Origin: Halosaccharopolyspora lacisalsi
GTDB lineage: Bacteria; Actinomycetota; Actinomycetes; Mycobacteriales; Pseudonocardiaceae
NCBI RefSeq assembly: GCF_014137975.1
Contig: NZ_JACGWZ010000002.1
Coordinates: 186,001 to 250,000 of the forward strand
Reading direction: 5' to 3'
Length of the DNA: 64,000 nt
A program made the translations under genes and the position numbers. Position 1 is the stretch's first letter; each line of letters opens with the position of its first letter. This document shows, piece by piece, positions 38,601 to 46,532 of the stretch. The notes beneath the pieces are model-generated. The model was not told the DNA's origin and ran no database searches. It was given only the letters and a program-made list of their open reading frames with translations.

Positions 38601-38856
38601 CCACAAGGCCCCGCAGGACGGAGCCGAGTTCGTCCAACACCGCATCCTCGCCGAGGCCGCCGAGATCCACCAGCTCCTGGAGAACGGAGCGCGGGTGTAC
38701 GTCTGCGGCGACGGGGCGCGGATGGCACCGGGCGTGCGCGAGGCGTTCGTCGAGCTCTACAGCAGCCGGACCGGGACCGACCACGACAAGGCACGCCGCT
38801 GGCTCGAGGAGCTCATCGCCGCCGACCGCTACGTCGAGGACGTCTACGCGGGCTGA
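35671..38856 (+). CDS. Self-sufficient cytochrome P450/CPR fusion (CYP102-like)
   Basis: A 1061-residue fusion of a P450 heme domain (about residues 1-470) with FMN and FAD/NADPH reductase domains (about 493-640 and 660-1061), as in CYP102/P450-BM3, which hydroxylates fatty acids. Heme Cys is residue 412 in FGTGERECIGRQFALHEA; I-helix AGHETTSG and EALRLWP (ExxR) are present; DGLFTADNHEPNWARAH matches the BM3 substrate loop. FMN site: GSDLGTSRSTAEQ and SSYNGKPTEDA; FAD: RDYSISSSAHY; NADPH: GTGLAPFRGF. GAGGAGA precedes ATG 35671. Regulation by the divergent PAS-LuxR protein is inferred. Confidence 0.95.
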   Translation: MTRRTKTPGRNRGSGLPHPPGRLPLLGDVAELRGNRPFQRIVDEGRGLGPIFTRKVLGTEITVVSGADLVAELADEQRFSKKVAGSLREVRRFAGDGLFTADNHEPNWARAHDLLLPAFAMSSMRDYHPAMLSVANKLLARWDVAAPESTVDVPGDMTRLTLDTIGLCGFGFDFESFERTEPHPFVEAMVRGLLHAQNRGRRLPGTTRLYRKRDDQHERDIELMSEVVDEVIRERRASGDTSTDDLLGLMLNSDGGPDEVNIRYQVITFLIAGHETTSGALSFALHYLAKHPAVLARAQAEVDALWGEEDDPQPRYEDIGKLRYVRQVLNEALRLWPTAPGFTRAPIEDTVIGGRYPVAEGQPLLVSASLLHRDPVWGDNVDNFDPERFSPEQEKQRPPHAFKPFGTGERECIGRQFALHEATMVLGMLLHRYRLIDHARYQLRIKQTLTIKPAELTLGLVRREPRERRSSEPRAEPARARRDRAGGKVAEGTPLTLLHGSDLGTSRSTAEQLASEAAEYGFTTSVGPLNEAADNLPSEGPTVIVASSYNGKPTEDAADFVSWLERAEQPVARDVPYAVLGVGDRNWVATYQRVPTLIDARLAEAGGQRLLRRGEVDVSGDALGDTDSFGDALWETLLQRYGHGENAPRSSSSEQSGYVVDELSSGVTGALDAQHGVVPMEVVDRESLVDTEHPLARAKRFLRVRLPGGHSYRTGDHFTVLPDNQPDQVRRAVELLHLDPEAVIRVRAQEGVRRPLPLDRPVRVRELFTHFVEVQDPATAQQIRVLADHNPCPPEEQALRRLAEAPAGESVLDLVEQHPALREHLPLAVLLELLPTMRPRDYSISSSAHYRPGEVDLMVSVLSAPARTGSGEFRGVGSHHMSSLAPGDTVRAAVRPCREVFRVSPDPDTPVIMISAGTGLAPFRGFIADRHHALEQGATLAPALCYFGCDHPDVDYLHREELTAADEAGAVSMRPTFHKAPQDGAEFVQHRILAEAAEIHQLLENGARVYVCGDGARMAPGVREAFVELYSSRTGTDHDKARRWLEELIAADRYVEDVYAG

Positions 38857-38995
38857 GCACGGCCCACGGTTTGGATTGATCAAGGGCAGCTGGGGCTCAC
38901 GGCCGGGTCCCGCGCGGCAACCGGCTGCGTGGAACTGCGGAGGTTACCAACCGGTAGTAGCGTGAGAGCGATTCCAGCACCGCAGGAGGTCGACG

Positions 38996-40942
38996 ATGAC
39001 CACAGTGGAACCGGATCGCACGGCGGAGCAGACCCACGCGGTCGACGAGCGCGAAGCCAGGCGCGTGGCCGAGCAGGCCCGCGAGGCGCAGTGGCACAAG
39101 CCGAGTTTCGGCAAGGAACTGTTCCTGGGGCGGTTTCGCCTCGACCTCATCCACCCGTACCCGACCGGGGACCGGGACGGGGACGAGCGTGGGGAGGAGT
39201 TCCTGGAACGGCTGCGCGCGTTCTGCGAGAACGAGGTCGACACGGTCGCCATCGAACGTGACGGGGTCATCGCCGACCACACCGTCACCGGGCTCAAGGA
39301 GCTGGGCGCCTTCGGCATGAAGATCGGCACCGAGTACGGCGGGATGGGCCTGTCCCAGGTGTACTACAACCGGGCGCTGATGATCGCCGGGACGGCACAC
39401 CCGTCGCTGGGTGCCCTGCTCTCGGCGCACCAGTCGATCGGTGTCCCCCAGCCGGTCAAGTTGTTCGGCACCGAGCAGCAGCGCACGGAGTACCTTCCGC
39501 GCTGCGCACGCACCGACATCAGCGCCTTCCTGCTCACCGAACCCGATGTGGGCAGCGACCCGGCCAGGGTGGCCACCTCCGCCACCCCCACCGGCGACGG
39601 TGACTACCTGCTCGACGGTGTGAAGCTGTGGACCACCAACGGTGTGGTCGCCGACGTCCTGGTGGTGATGGCCAGGGTGCCCGCGTCCGAGGACCATCAG
39701 GGCGGGATCAGCGCCTTCGTCGTCGAGGCCGACTCCCCGGGCATCACCGTGGAGAACCGCAACGCGTTCATGGGGTTGCGCGGTATCGAGAACGGCGTCA
39801 CGCGGTTCCACCAGGTCCGGGTGCCCGGCCGCAACCGGATCGGTGCCGAGGGCGCCGGACTCAAGATCGCGCTGACCACGTTGAACACGGGACGGCTCTC
39901 GTTGCCGGCGATGTGCGCGGGGGCGGCCAAGTGGTGCGTGAAGATCGCACGCGAGTGGTCGGGGGAACGGGTGCAGTGGGGGCGCCCGATCGGCGAGCAC
40001 GAGGCGGTCGCTGGCAAGGTCGCCTTCGTCACGGCCACGGCGTTCGCGCTGGAGTCGGTCGTGGAGCTGTCCGGGGAGATGGCCGACCAACGACGTCACG
40101 ACATCCGCATCGAGGCGGCCCTGGCGAAGCTGTACGGCTCGGAGATGGGCTGGCGGGTCGCCGACGAACTGGTGCAGATCCGCGGTGGCCGCGGTTTCGA
40201 GTCGGCCGAGTCGCTCGCGGCCCGGGGGGAACGCGGCATCCCCGCCGAGCAGATGTTGCGGGACATGCGGATCAACCGGATCTTCGAGGGCTCCACCGAG
40301 ATCATGCACCTGATGATCGCCAGGGAGGCGGTGGACACGCACCTGTCGGTGGCGGGCGACATCATCGACCCCGAGGCGGGTCTCGACCGCAAGGCCAGGG
40401 CCGCGGCCAAGGCGGGTCGGTTCTACGCGGGGTGGCTGCCGTCGCTGGTGTCGGGTCGGGGCCAACTCCCCGGCGCGTACCGGGAATTCGGGCCGTTGGC
40501 CGGGCACCTGCGCTACGTGGAACGCGCGAGCCGGCGGCTGGCGCGCCAGGTCTTCTACGGCATGTCGCGGTGGCAGGGCAGGATGGAGCTCAAGCAACGC
40601 TTCCTCGCCCGGATCGTCGACATCGGGGCGGAACTGTTCGCGATGAGTGCGAGCTGCGTGCGCGCCGAGACGCTGCGCCGCAGGGATCCGGAGCAGGGGA
40701 GTTCGGCGTACTCGCTGGCCGGGACCTTCTGCGCCCAGTCGCGGCTCCGCGTCGAGGAGCTCTTCCGCCGCCTGTGGGCCAACAGCGACGACGAGGACCG
40801 CACGTTGGTGCGAGCGGTCCTCGACTCCCGCCACACGTGGTTGGAGGAGGGCGTGCTCGATCCGTCCATCGACGGACCACTGATCGCGCACACCCCGCAG
40901 GGCGCCTCCGAGAAGTCCGACGTGCACCGGAAGGTGCCGTAA
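38996..40942 (+). CDS. Acyl-CoA dehydrogenase, long form
   Basis: A 648-residue ACAD, longer than the usual 380-400, so it carries about 200 residues after the flavin core. Core motifs include FGMKIGTEYGGMGLSQVYYNR, AFLLTEPDVGSDPARV, DGVKLWTTNG and RIFEGSTEIMHL. The C-terminal region (from about residue 430) is alpha-helical and resembles the extra domain of VLCAD/ACAD9-type enzymes, favouring long-chain substrates. AGGAGGT precedes the ATG. It lies 139 bases after the P450 fusion; both may act on fatty acids, but co-transcription is not shown. Confidence 0.92.
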   Translation: MTTVEPDRTAEQTHAVDEREARRVAEQAREAQWHKPSFGKELFLGRFRLDLIHPYPTGDRDGDERGEEFLERLRAFCENEVDTVAIERDGVIADHTVTGLKELGAFGMKIGTEYGGMGLSQVYYNRALMIAGTAHPSLGALLSAHQSIGVPQPVKLFGTEQQRTEYLPRCARTDISAFLLTEPDVGSDPARVATSATPTGDGDYLLDGVKLWTTNGVVADVLVVMARVPASEDHQGGISAFVVEADSPGITVENRNAFMGLRGIENGVTRFHQVRVPGRNRIGAEGAGLKIALTTLNTGRLSLPAMCAGAAKWCVKIAREWSGERVQWGRPIGEHEAVAGKVAFVTATAFALESVVELSGEMADQRRHDIRIEAALAKLYGSEMGWRVADELVQIRGGRGFESAESLAARGERGIPAEQMLRDMRINRIFEGSTEIMHLMIAREAVDTHLSVAGDIIDPEAGLDRKARAAAKAGRFYAGWLPSLVSGRGQLPGAYREFGPLAGHLRYVERASRRLARQVFYGMSRWQGRMELKQRFLARIVDIGAELFAMSASCVRAETLRRRDPEQGSSAYSLAGTFCAQSRLRVEELFRRLWANSDDEDRTLVRAVLDSRHTWLEEGVLDPSIDGPLIAHTPQGASEKSDVHRKVP

Positions 40943-40988
40943 CGAGCCCGGCCCGTCGAAAACCGGGTCCGTGTCCGGGCGCGAACTC

Positions 40989-42569
40989 TCACCGACTCAT
41001 CCGTGAGCGCAGGATGTGCAGCGCGCGGTCGACGGACCCGGACTCGGCCGTGGAAACGGCGTGGGCCTGCGGCCAGGGATCCGCGTCGACGGCCATGGCC
41101 GCGGCGATGTCCTCGTCGGCGTCGGAGACCGTGGCGGACCGCTGTCGGAGCCGCTCGGTGGCGACGTCGTCGGGAGCGGTGCACTGCAGCGGGACCAGCT
41201 CGCTGCTGGTGCGTTCGGCGGTGTCGGTGGCCAGCTGCCGGTGCGTTCGCCGGGTCCAGGACGCGTCCAGCACCACCGTCTCACCGTGAGCCAGCAGCGT
41301 GCTCGCCCTGCGGAGCAACTCCTCGTAGGTGCGATCGGTGCTGTCCGGTGCGTACAGGCCGGAGCGGTAGGGCTCGGCCGTCGACTCCGCGGAGGTAACC
41401 CCGGCGACCTCCCGACGAACCCGGTCGCTGGAGAGCAGGGTGGCACCGAGTTCGTCGGCCAGCCCCTCGCTCAGCGTGGACTTGCCCGTCCCGGGGAGTC
41501 CCCCGACCAGGACGAGACGCGCCTGCGAGCGTCGCGCGTGCTCCAGGGCGAGTTGGAGGTGCTGTCGCGCGTCCAGGGCGGTGGAGGTGTCGGCGGGGGA
41601 GTGCTTCAGGCACGCGACCCTGGTGCGAACCAGGGCGCGGTAGGCCATGTAGTGGTGCAGCAGGCCGCTCGGAGCCGAGTCGGCGCTGAACTGGGCGTAC
41701 CAGCCGAGGAAGCGTTCGGCCAGTGTGGGATCGCCGCGGTATTCCAGGTCCATGGCCAGGCACGCGGCGTCGTCGGCGCCGTCGAGCCACCGAAGGCGAT
41801 CGTCGAACTCGATGCAGTCGAGCACGCGCGGGCCGTCGTCGAGGCAGAAGATGTCCTCGGAGAGCAGATCACCGTGCCCGTCCACGACTCGACCCTCGGA
41901 CACCCGGCTGTCCAGCAGCGGACCGCGTCCGGAGACGAAGGTCAGCGCACGGTGCTCGAGCTCGTCGACGACTTCGGAGTCGACGAGGGTGCCGGCGAAC
42001 GAACGCACGGTCCGGAGGGCGGCGCCCCACCGGTCACGCAGCGCGTCCGGCTTCCCCTCGGCGGAGACCTCCGGCGATCGGGACTGGCAGGAGTGCACCC
42101 CTGCGAGGATCCTGGCCACCTCCCGCACCGCGTCCTCGTCCGCGCGACCGTTCTCGACCAACCCGGCCAGGGACCGCTCGGCGGGCATCCGGCGCATGAC
42201 GACGAAGTGCTCGTACACCTCGCCGTCACGACCGCGTGCCTCGACCACGTCGAGGTACACGTCGGGGGCGAACCGGCGATTCAGCTCCCACTCCCGTGCA
42301 CAGGCCCAGGCGCGGGTGCGAAGGTCGCGGAAGTCGAGGAAACCGAGATCCACCGGTTTCTTCATCTTGTACGCGAGGTCACCGGCGAAGAACACCGCGC
42401 CGGCGTGGGTCTCCGCCGTGCCGGTGTAGCCGTTCCCCGCGGGCTTGCCGGACACGGTCCTGTGCTGGCTCGGGACGGACTCGGACGGGGAACTCTGCCC
42501 CAGTCCGTCGTCCGGCAGGGTACGGGGATCGACGTTGGCGAGGTGTCCTTGCGGCGGCGGTGCACTCAC
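40989..42569 (-). CDS. APH-like/kinase fusion (AAA ATP-binding) protein
   Basis: A 526-residue protein. The N-terminal two-thirds resemble an aminoglycoside/protein kinase-like phosphotransferase fold (VDGHGDLLSEDIF, DCIEFDDRLRWLDG), and the C-terminus is a P-loop kinase (VLVGGLPGTGKSTLSEGLADELG, LSSDRVRREVAG). This fused family is widespread in actinobacteria and proteobacteria with no proven substrate; it should not be read as antibiotic resistance. GTG 42569 is preferred because GGAGG lies 7-8 bases upstream. Confidence 0.87.
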   Translation of the reverse strand: MSAPPPQGHLANVDPRTLPDDGLGQSSPSESVPSQHRTVSGKPAGNGYTGTAETHAGAVFFAGDLAYKMKKPVDLGFLDFRDLRTRAWACAREWELNRRFAPDVYLDVVEARGRDGEVYEHFVVMRRMPAERSLAGLVENGRADEDAVREVARILAGVHSCQSRSPEVSAEGKPDALRDRWGAALRTVRSFAGTLVDSEVVDELEHRALTFVSGRGPLLDSRVSEGRVVDGHGDLLSEDIFCLDDGPRVLDCIEFDDRLRWLDGADDAACLAMDLEYRGDPTLAERFLGWYAQFSADSAPSGLLHHYMAYRALVRTRVACLKHSPADTSTALDARQHLQLALEHARRSQARLVLVGGLPGTGKSTLSEGLADELGATLLSSDRVRREVAGVTSAESTAEPYRSGLYAPDSTDRTYEELLRRASTLLAHGETVVLDASWTRRTHRQLATDTAERTSSELVPLQCTAPDDVATERLRQRSATVSDADEDIAAAMAVDADPWPQAHAVSTAESGSVDRALHILRSRMSR

Positions 42570-42748
42570 CACGACCTCCGGGAGCGTGCGGGTGCGGCCG
42601 GTCCTCGGGTACCCGCACGCTCGGTGATTATTCCTCACGGACCGCGTGGGCGACGTCGAGGATTTCGGCCGATGTCCGAGCGATGAGGCGTCCCGTGAGC
42701 GATGAGGCATCCTGGAAGGACGACCGACCGGTATCGAAGGGAGACCTC

Positions 42749-43747
42749 GTGTCCGCTGTGAGTCCCGATTCCCAGATGCCCCTCCGGCGTCTCGGCGAGC
42801 AAGGTCCGGAGGTCAGCGCTCTCGGCTACGGCGCGATGGGACTGTCCGGCGTCTACGGGGAGGCCGACGACGCGGAGTCCGCGCGGCTGCTCCGCCACCT
42901 GCTCGACATCGGCCTGACGTTCGTCGACACCGCCGACGTCTACGGTCAGGGCCACAACGAGCGACTGATCGGCGACGCGATCGCCGGCAGGCGGGACGAG
43001 GCGTTCCTGGCCACGAAGTTCGGAGCCGGTCAGGAGACCGGGCTCGGACGACCGGAGTACGTGCGCAAGGCGATCGACGCGAGTCTCGAGCGGCTGGGCG
43101 CCGACCACGTCGATCTCTACTACCTGCACCGGGTCGACCCGACCACTCCGATCGAGGAGACGGTCGGCGCGCTCGGGGAGCTGGTCGAAGCAGGCAAGCT
43201 GCGCCACATCGGGCTGTCCGAGGTCGCCCCCGGCACGTTGCGCCGGGCTCACCGCACATACCCCGTCACCGCTGTGCAGCAGGAGTACTCGCTGTTCACC
43301 CGAGAGCCCGAGGAACACCTGCTGCCCACGATGCGTGAACTCGGTGTCGGCCTGGTGCCCTACTCCCCGCTGGGGCGGGGAGTGCTCACGGGAGGTTTCC
43401 GGGACGCCGCGCAGGTGGAGAACCTCCAGCAGCGTCAGCAGCGCTACCCGCGCTTCGCCGAGCAGAACCTGCAGCGGAACCTGACGCTCGTCGATCGGCT
43501 GCGGCAGCGCGCCGATGCTCTCGGCCGCACCCCGGCCCAACTGGCACTCGGGTGGCTGCTGGCCCAGGGCGAGGACATCGTGCCGATCCCGGGAAGCAGG
43601 CGGCCGGTCAACGTGGAGGCCAACATCGAGGCCGTGCGACACCCGCTCGACGCCTCCGTGGTCACCGAGCTCAGCGAACTGTTCCCGGTCGGTGCGGCAG
43701 CCGGTGACCGGTACGCGCCGGAGTTCTCCGCCCGCCTCGAACAGTGA
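42749..43747 (+). CDS. Aldo/keto reductase
   Basis: A 332-residue NADPH-dependent aldo/keto reductase. Catalytic residues Asp and Tyr lie in FVDTADVYGQGHNERLIG, Lys in FLATKFGAG and His in YYLHRVDP; the C-terminal NADP site is VPIPGSRRPVNVEANIEAV. Start is GTG 42749 with AAGGGAGA 5 bases upstream; earlier starts would overlap the divergent kinase gene. It resembles the plant-type/AKR13 branch acting on carbonyl substrates; the actual substrate is unknown. Confidence 0.92.
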   Translation: MSAVSPDSQMPLRRLGEQGPEVSALGYGAMGLSGVYGEADDAESARLLRHLLDIGLTFVDTADVYGQGHNERLIGDAIAGRRDEAFLATKFGAGQETGLGRPEYVRKAIDASLERLGADHVDLYYLHRVDPTTPIEETVGALGELVEAGKLRHIGLSEVAPGTLRRAHRTYPVTAVQQEYSLFTREPEEHLLPTMRELGVGLVPYSPLGRGVLTGGFRDAAQVENLQQRQQRYPRFAEQNLQRNLTLVDRLRQRADALGRTPAQLALGWLLAQGEDIVPIPGSRRPVNVEANIEAVRHPLDASVVTELSELFPVGAAAGDRYAPEFSARLEQ

Positions 43748-43774
43748 GCGCGGTGGAAGGGGGCGGACAACCGA

Positions 43775-44337
43775 TCAGAGCAGCCTCCTCGTCGTGAGGC
43801 GGTGTTCGACCTGACGGACCTCGTCGTCGGTGAGGGGAAGCCGTGGTGGAGCGGTGACCGGGCAGTCGATGATCCCGCGCAGGTGCGGGGCGGCTTTGCA
43901 GGCGCCGACCGTCGAGGAGCTCGGTCCTGTGCGGGTCGAGTCGCCCACGCCGCTCAGTCCGGGCAGGGTCAGCAGCCTCTCCTGCTCGGCTCGCGCCGCG
44001 TCCCACTCCCCTTCGAAGCAGTGTCGGTGCAGGCGCCCGTAACCGCGGGGATCCACACTGCCCAGACCGGGGACCACGCCGTGGACTCCCGTGGACAACG
44101 CGGTGTCGACGATCAGCTCCGAGCCGGTGAGTACCCGGAACGACTCGAGCACCCGGCGGCGGTGTCCATCCGGCAGGAACGTCACCTCGCTGGTGGAACC
44201 AAGGACGAACAGGCCGTGCACCCCCCGCCGTCCAGCAGGAAGTCGACGAGCCTTTCGAGTGAGCCGCCGCCGATGTCGAGGCCCGGGGTCAGGGGTGCAG
44301 ACCGGGGATCGCACCGTCGAGCGCGGGGGACGTCCAT
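43775..44337 (-). pseudogene. Dihydrodipicolinate synthase-family pseudogene
   Basis: A DapA/KDG-aldolase-like gene in ruins. The start (ATG 44337, AAGGAGG upstream) and PLTPGLDIGGGSLERLVDFLLDGG give the N-terminus; a run of six C on the plus strand (44221-44226) breaks the frame, after which VHGLFVLGSTSEVTFLPDGHRRRVLESF continues and jumps directly to RVLTGSELIVDTALS. About 120-130 residues that would include the Schiff-base Lys and catalytic Tyr are missing. The C-terminus (GVVPGLGSVDP through RGIIDCPVTAP) is well preserved. 187 codons remain of about 300, so an enzyme is unlikely. Confidence 0.75.
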
Positions 44338-44550
44338 GCTGGACGCCTCCTTCGCCGGCTGTGATCGCGGAGGGGCCGACGCGGCGACGATGTTCTGGGT
44401 GCGGACAGGGGTGATCGCACGATATCGGGCATTCCGGGAGAATTCGAAAGTGGCGCGCGGACGCCTGTTCCGGCTCCGGGATATCCGAGCGAAGTCGTCC
44501 CGGCGCTCTTCGAGTGGTTGATCGAGGACGTGCCGGGGTAGTGCTGGGGT

Positions 44551-45201
44551 ATGGCCGAGGAGTACCAGAGCGCGGAACCGTTCCTCCCCTCGCAGGGTGG
44601 TATCGCGGCACTGCGGAAGGCCGCCGGCTCGTGCCGGGGGTGCGCGCTGCACCGGGACGCCACCCAAACCGTCTTCGGCGACGGTCCGGCCGAGGCGCGA
44701 ACGGTGTTCGTCGGTGAGCAGCCGGGTGATCGGGAGGACCGCGAAGGCCGCCCGTTCGTCGGACCGGCGGGTGGTCTCCTCGACCGCGCGCTGGAGGAAG
44801 CCGGAATCGATCGCGACGACGCATATCTGACCAATGTCGTCAAGCACTTCAAGTACACCTACCGGGGAAATCGGCGGATGCACGGCAAGCCCGGCAGCTC
44901 GGAGACGAAGGCCTGCTGGCCCTGGTTCGCCGCGGAACTACGGGCGGTCCGTCCCGAACTCGTGGTCTGCCTCGGCGCGACGGCGGCGCAGACATTGCTC
45001 GGAAAGTCCTTCCGGGTCACCGCCGATCGCGGCGCGCTGCTGGACTTCCCTCCGGATCTCGACATCGGTGGTGGCCCGCGGCCCCGGTACGTGCTGACCA
45101 CGGTGCATCCCTCGGCCGTGCTGCGGGCCGGGGACGACCGCGACGCCGCCTACCGTGCTTTCCTGGACGACCTGGGGGCCGTCGCCGAGGCGATCGAGTA
45201 G
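44551..45201 (+). CDS. UdgX-family uracil-DNA binding protein
   Basis: A 216-residue family 4-like uracil-DNA glycosylase. Four Cys ligands for [4Fe-4S] are suggested by CRGCALH and later Cys, with VFVGEQPGDREDREGRPFVGPAG and TVHPSAVLRA. The R-loop that carries the covalent His in UdgX reads NRRMHGKPGSSE rather than the usual KRRIH, keeping the His but changing neighbours. UdgX forms an irreversible adduct with uracil DNA and limits uracil-related damage. Monocistronic with a hairpin just after the stop. Confidence 0.85.
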   Translation: MAEEYQSAEPFLPSQGGIAALRKAAGSCRGCALHRDATQTVFGDGPAEARTVFVGEQPGDREDREGRPFVGPAGGLLDRALEEAGIDRDDAYLTNVVKHFKYTYRGNRRMHGKPGSSETKACWPWFAAELRAVRPELVVCLGATAAQTLLGKSFRVTADRGALLDFPPDLDIGGGPRPRYVLTTVHPSAVLRAGDDRDAAYRAFLDDLGAVAEAIE

Positions 45202-45225
45202 TGGCACCTCACCCGAGCGTGCCAC
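45201..45225 (+). terminator. Hairpin after udgX
   Basis: GTGGCAC-CTC pairs with GAG-GTGCCAC (one bulged C) around ACCC. It begins at the last base of the stop codon. Confidence 0.6.
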
Positions 45226-45528
45226 CGCGCCCGCAGTCGAACACGGCCGGAATCCCGGTGGCGTCGTCGCTTCTCGGCGGGCCGGATTGGGCGAATCGGG
45301 TGAGCAGGTAGCACGCGAGAATGACGTGATACTCCGAGTTCGCCATGCGGAGCGCCCGTTCCCCGACGGATAGTAACGATATTCGACCCGGTCGGCCCAG
45401 CGCGTGCCTCTGGTTTCGACCCGGGTCGAATGGATACGATCAATTCGGCGGCAGGTCGCGGAGACGTTTCGTCCAATGGCCACCGCCCGGCAATCCAGAA
45501 ACGGATGGTCGCTTTCGGGAGGTATACC
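45226..45528. other. Intergenic stretch without an assigned gene
   Basis: About 300 bases between the udgX hairpin and the protease start show no consistent coding bias. A frame open from 45430 leads into the protease but lacks a ribosome site at its start. Confidence 0.45.
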
Positions 45529-46467
45529 GTGCATATCGATTCGTGTCGGGAACTCAAATACAATCTCGCCCGCCGGCTCCCCGATTTGGGGTTGCGTCCG
45601 GAACTGGAGCCCTGGATGGGGCTGGGGTTGGCCAAACGGGCCGAGGGAACGTACTCGCTGGCCGTGCGCGTCACCGAAGCCGCCCCCGTCGGCGAGGTTC
45701 TGGCGCGGGTCAGGGAGGAGGCGCGCGAGGAGGTCGACATCCGTGAAGTGGGTCCGATCGTGCCGCATCGGGACACCGGCGACCTGCGGCAGCGCCGCCG
45801 TCCGCTGGTTCCGGGATGCTCGGTGGCCCATTCGGACGTGACAGCCGGTACCCTCGGCGCGTTCGTGACGCTGGGGGGCGAGCCGCACCTGTTGTCGAAC
45901 AACCACGTACTCGCCAACAGCGACCAGGGCAGGATCGGCGACACCGTGCTGCAACCCGGTCCCGCCGACGGCGGGCAGAACCCGCGCGACCGCGTCGCCA
46001 CGCTGAGCGCCACGGTCGAGCTCGTCACCGACCGCCCCAACCTCGTCGACACCGCCGCCGCGCGACTCACAGCGGAGGTGAGTTTCGACGCCACCGCTTA
46101 TCCGGGCGGCGCTTTGGGAAAACCGGTTTCCGAAGCCCCCGCAGAGGACACCGTCGAGAAGGTGGGGCGCACCACCGGGCACACCACGGGCAGCATCACC
46201 GCTTTCGAGGTGGACGGCCTGCGAATCTCGTACCCGGAAGGAACCCTGACTTTCGACGATCAGATCGAGATTTCCGGGGACGCCGGGTCGTTCAGTTCCG
46301 GCGGGGATTCCGGATCGGTGATCTGGACCCGCGGTGACCGGAGTCCGGTGGGATTGTTGTTCGCGGGCAGCACCCGAGGTGGGCCGGACGGCACCGGCCT
46401 GACCTACGGGAACCTGTTGAGCACCGCGCTGAGCGAACTCGGCGCCACGTGGATCGAATCACCGTAA
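45529..46467 (+). CDS. Cytosolic trypsin-like serine protease family protein
   Basis: A 312-residue chymotrypsin/trypsin-fold protein without a signal peptide. The catalytic triad is visible: His in LLSNNHVLA, Asp in NLVDTAAA, Ser in FSSGGDSGSVIW (GDSGS). It is unusual in being apparently cytosolic, as are some Nal1-like proteases. GTG 45529 is chosen because GGGAGGT lies 5 bases upstream; the frame extends to 45430 but without a good start site. Substrate unknown. Convergent with the methanethiol oxidase gene across a shared terminator. Confidence 0.82.
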   Translation: MHIDSCRELKYNLARRLPDLGLRPELEPWMGLGLAKRAEGTYSLAVRVTEAAPVGEVLARVREEAREEVDIREVGPIVPHRDTGDLRQRRRPLVPGCSVAHSDVTAGTLGAFVTLGGEPHLLSNNHVLANSDQGRIGDTVLQPGPADGGQNPRDRVATLSATVELVTDRPNLVDTAAARLTAEVSFDATAYPGGALGKPVSEAPAEDTVEKVGRTTGHTTGSITAFEVDGLRISYPEGTLTFDDQIEISGDAGSFSSGGDSGSVIWTRGDRSPVGLLFAGSTRGGPDGTGLTYGNLLSTALSELGATWIESP

Positions 46468-46504
46468 GCGGTTCGTCAGCCGCTCGGAGACGAACGGGGC
46501 GATC

Positions 46505-46532
46505 GCTCGGCCACCACCTCCGGTGGCCGAGC
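46505..46532. terminator. Bidirectional terminator between protease and methanethiol oxidase
   Basis: GCTCGGCCACC (46505-46515) pairs with GGTGGCCGAGC (46522-46532) around a 6-base loop, ending directly beside the stop of the minus-strand gene. Confidence 0.8.

Noticed and set aside
40989-42569. Aminoglycoside phosphotransferase
   Set aside because: The APH-like fold is fused to a P-loop kinase, as in a family of unknown function; resistance cannot be claimed.
35671-43747. Biosynthetic gene cluster around the P450
   Set aside because: No scaffold synthase (PKS, NRPS, terpene, RiPP) is nearby; the genes look like ordinary metabolism.
43775-44337. A functional dapA
   Set aside because: The central catalytic part is missing and the frame is broken.
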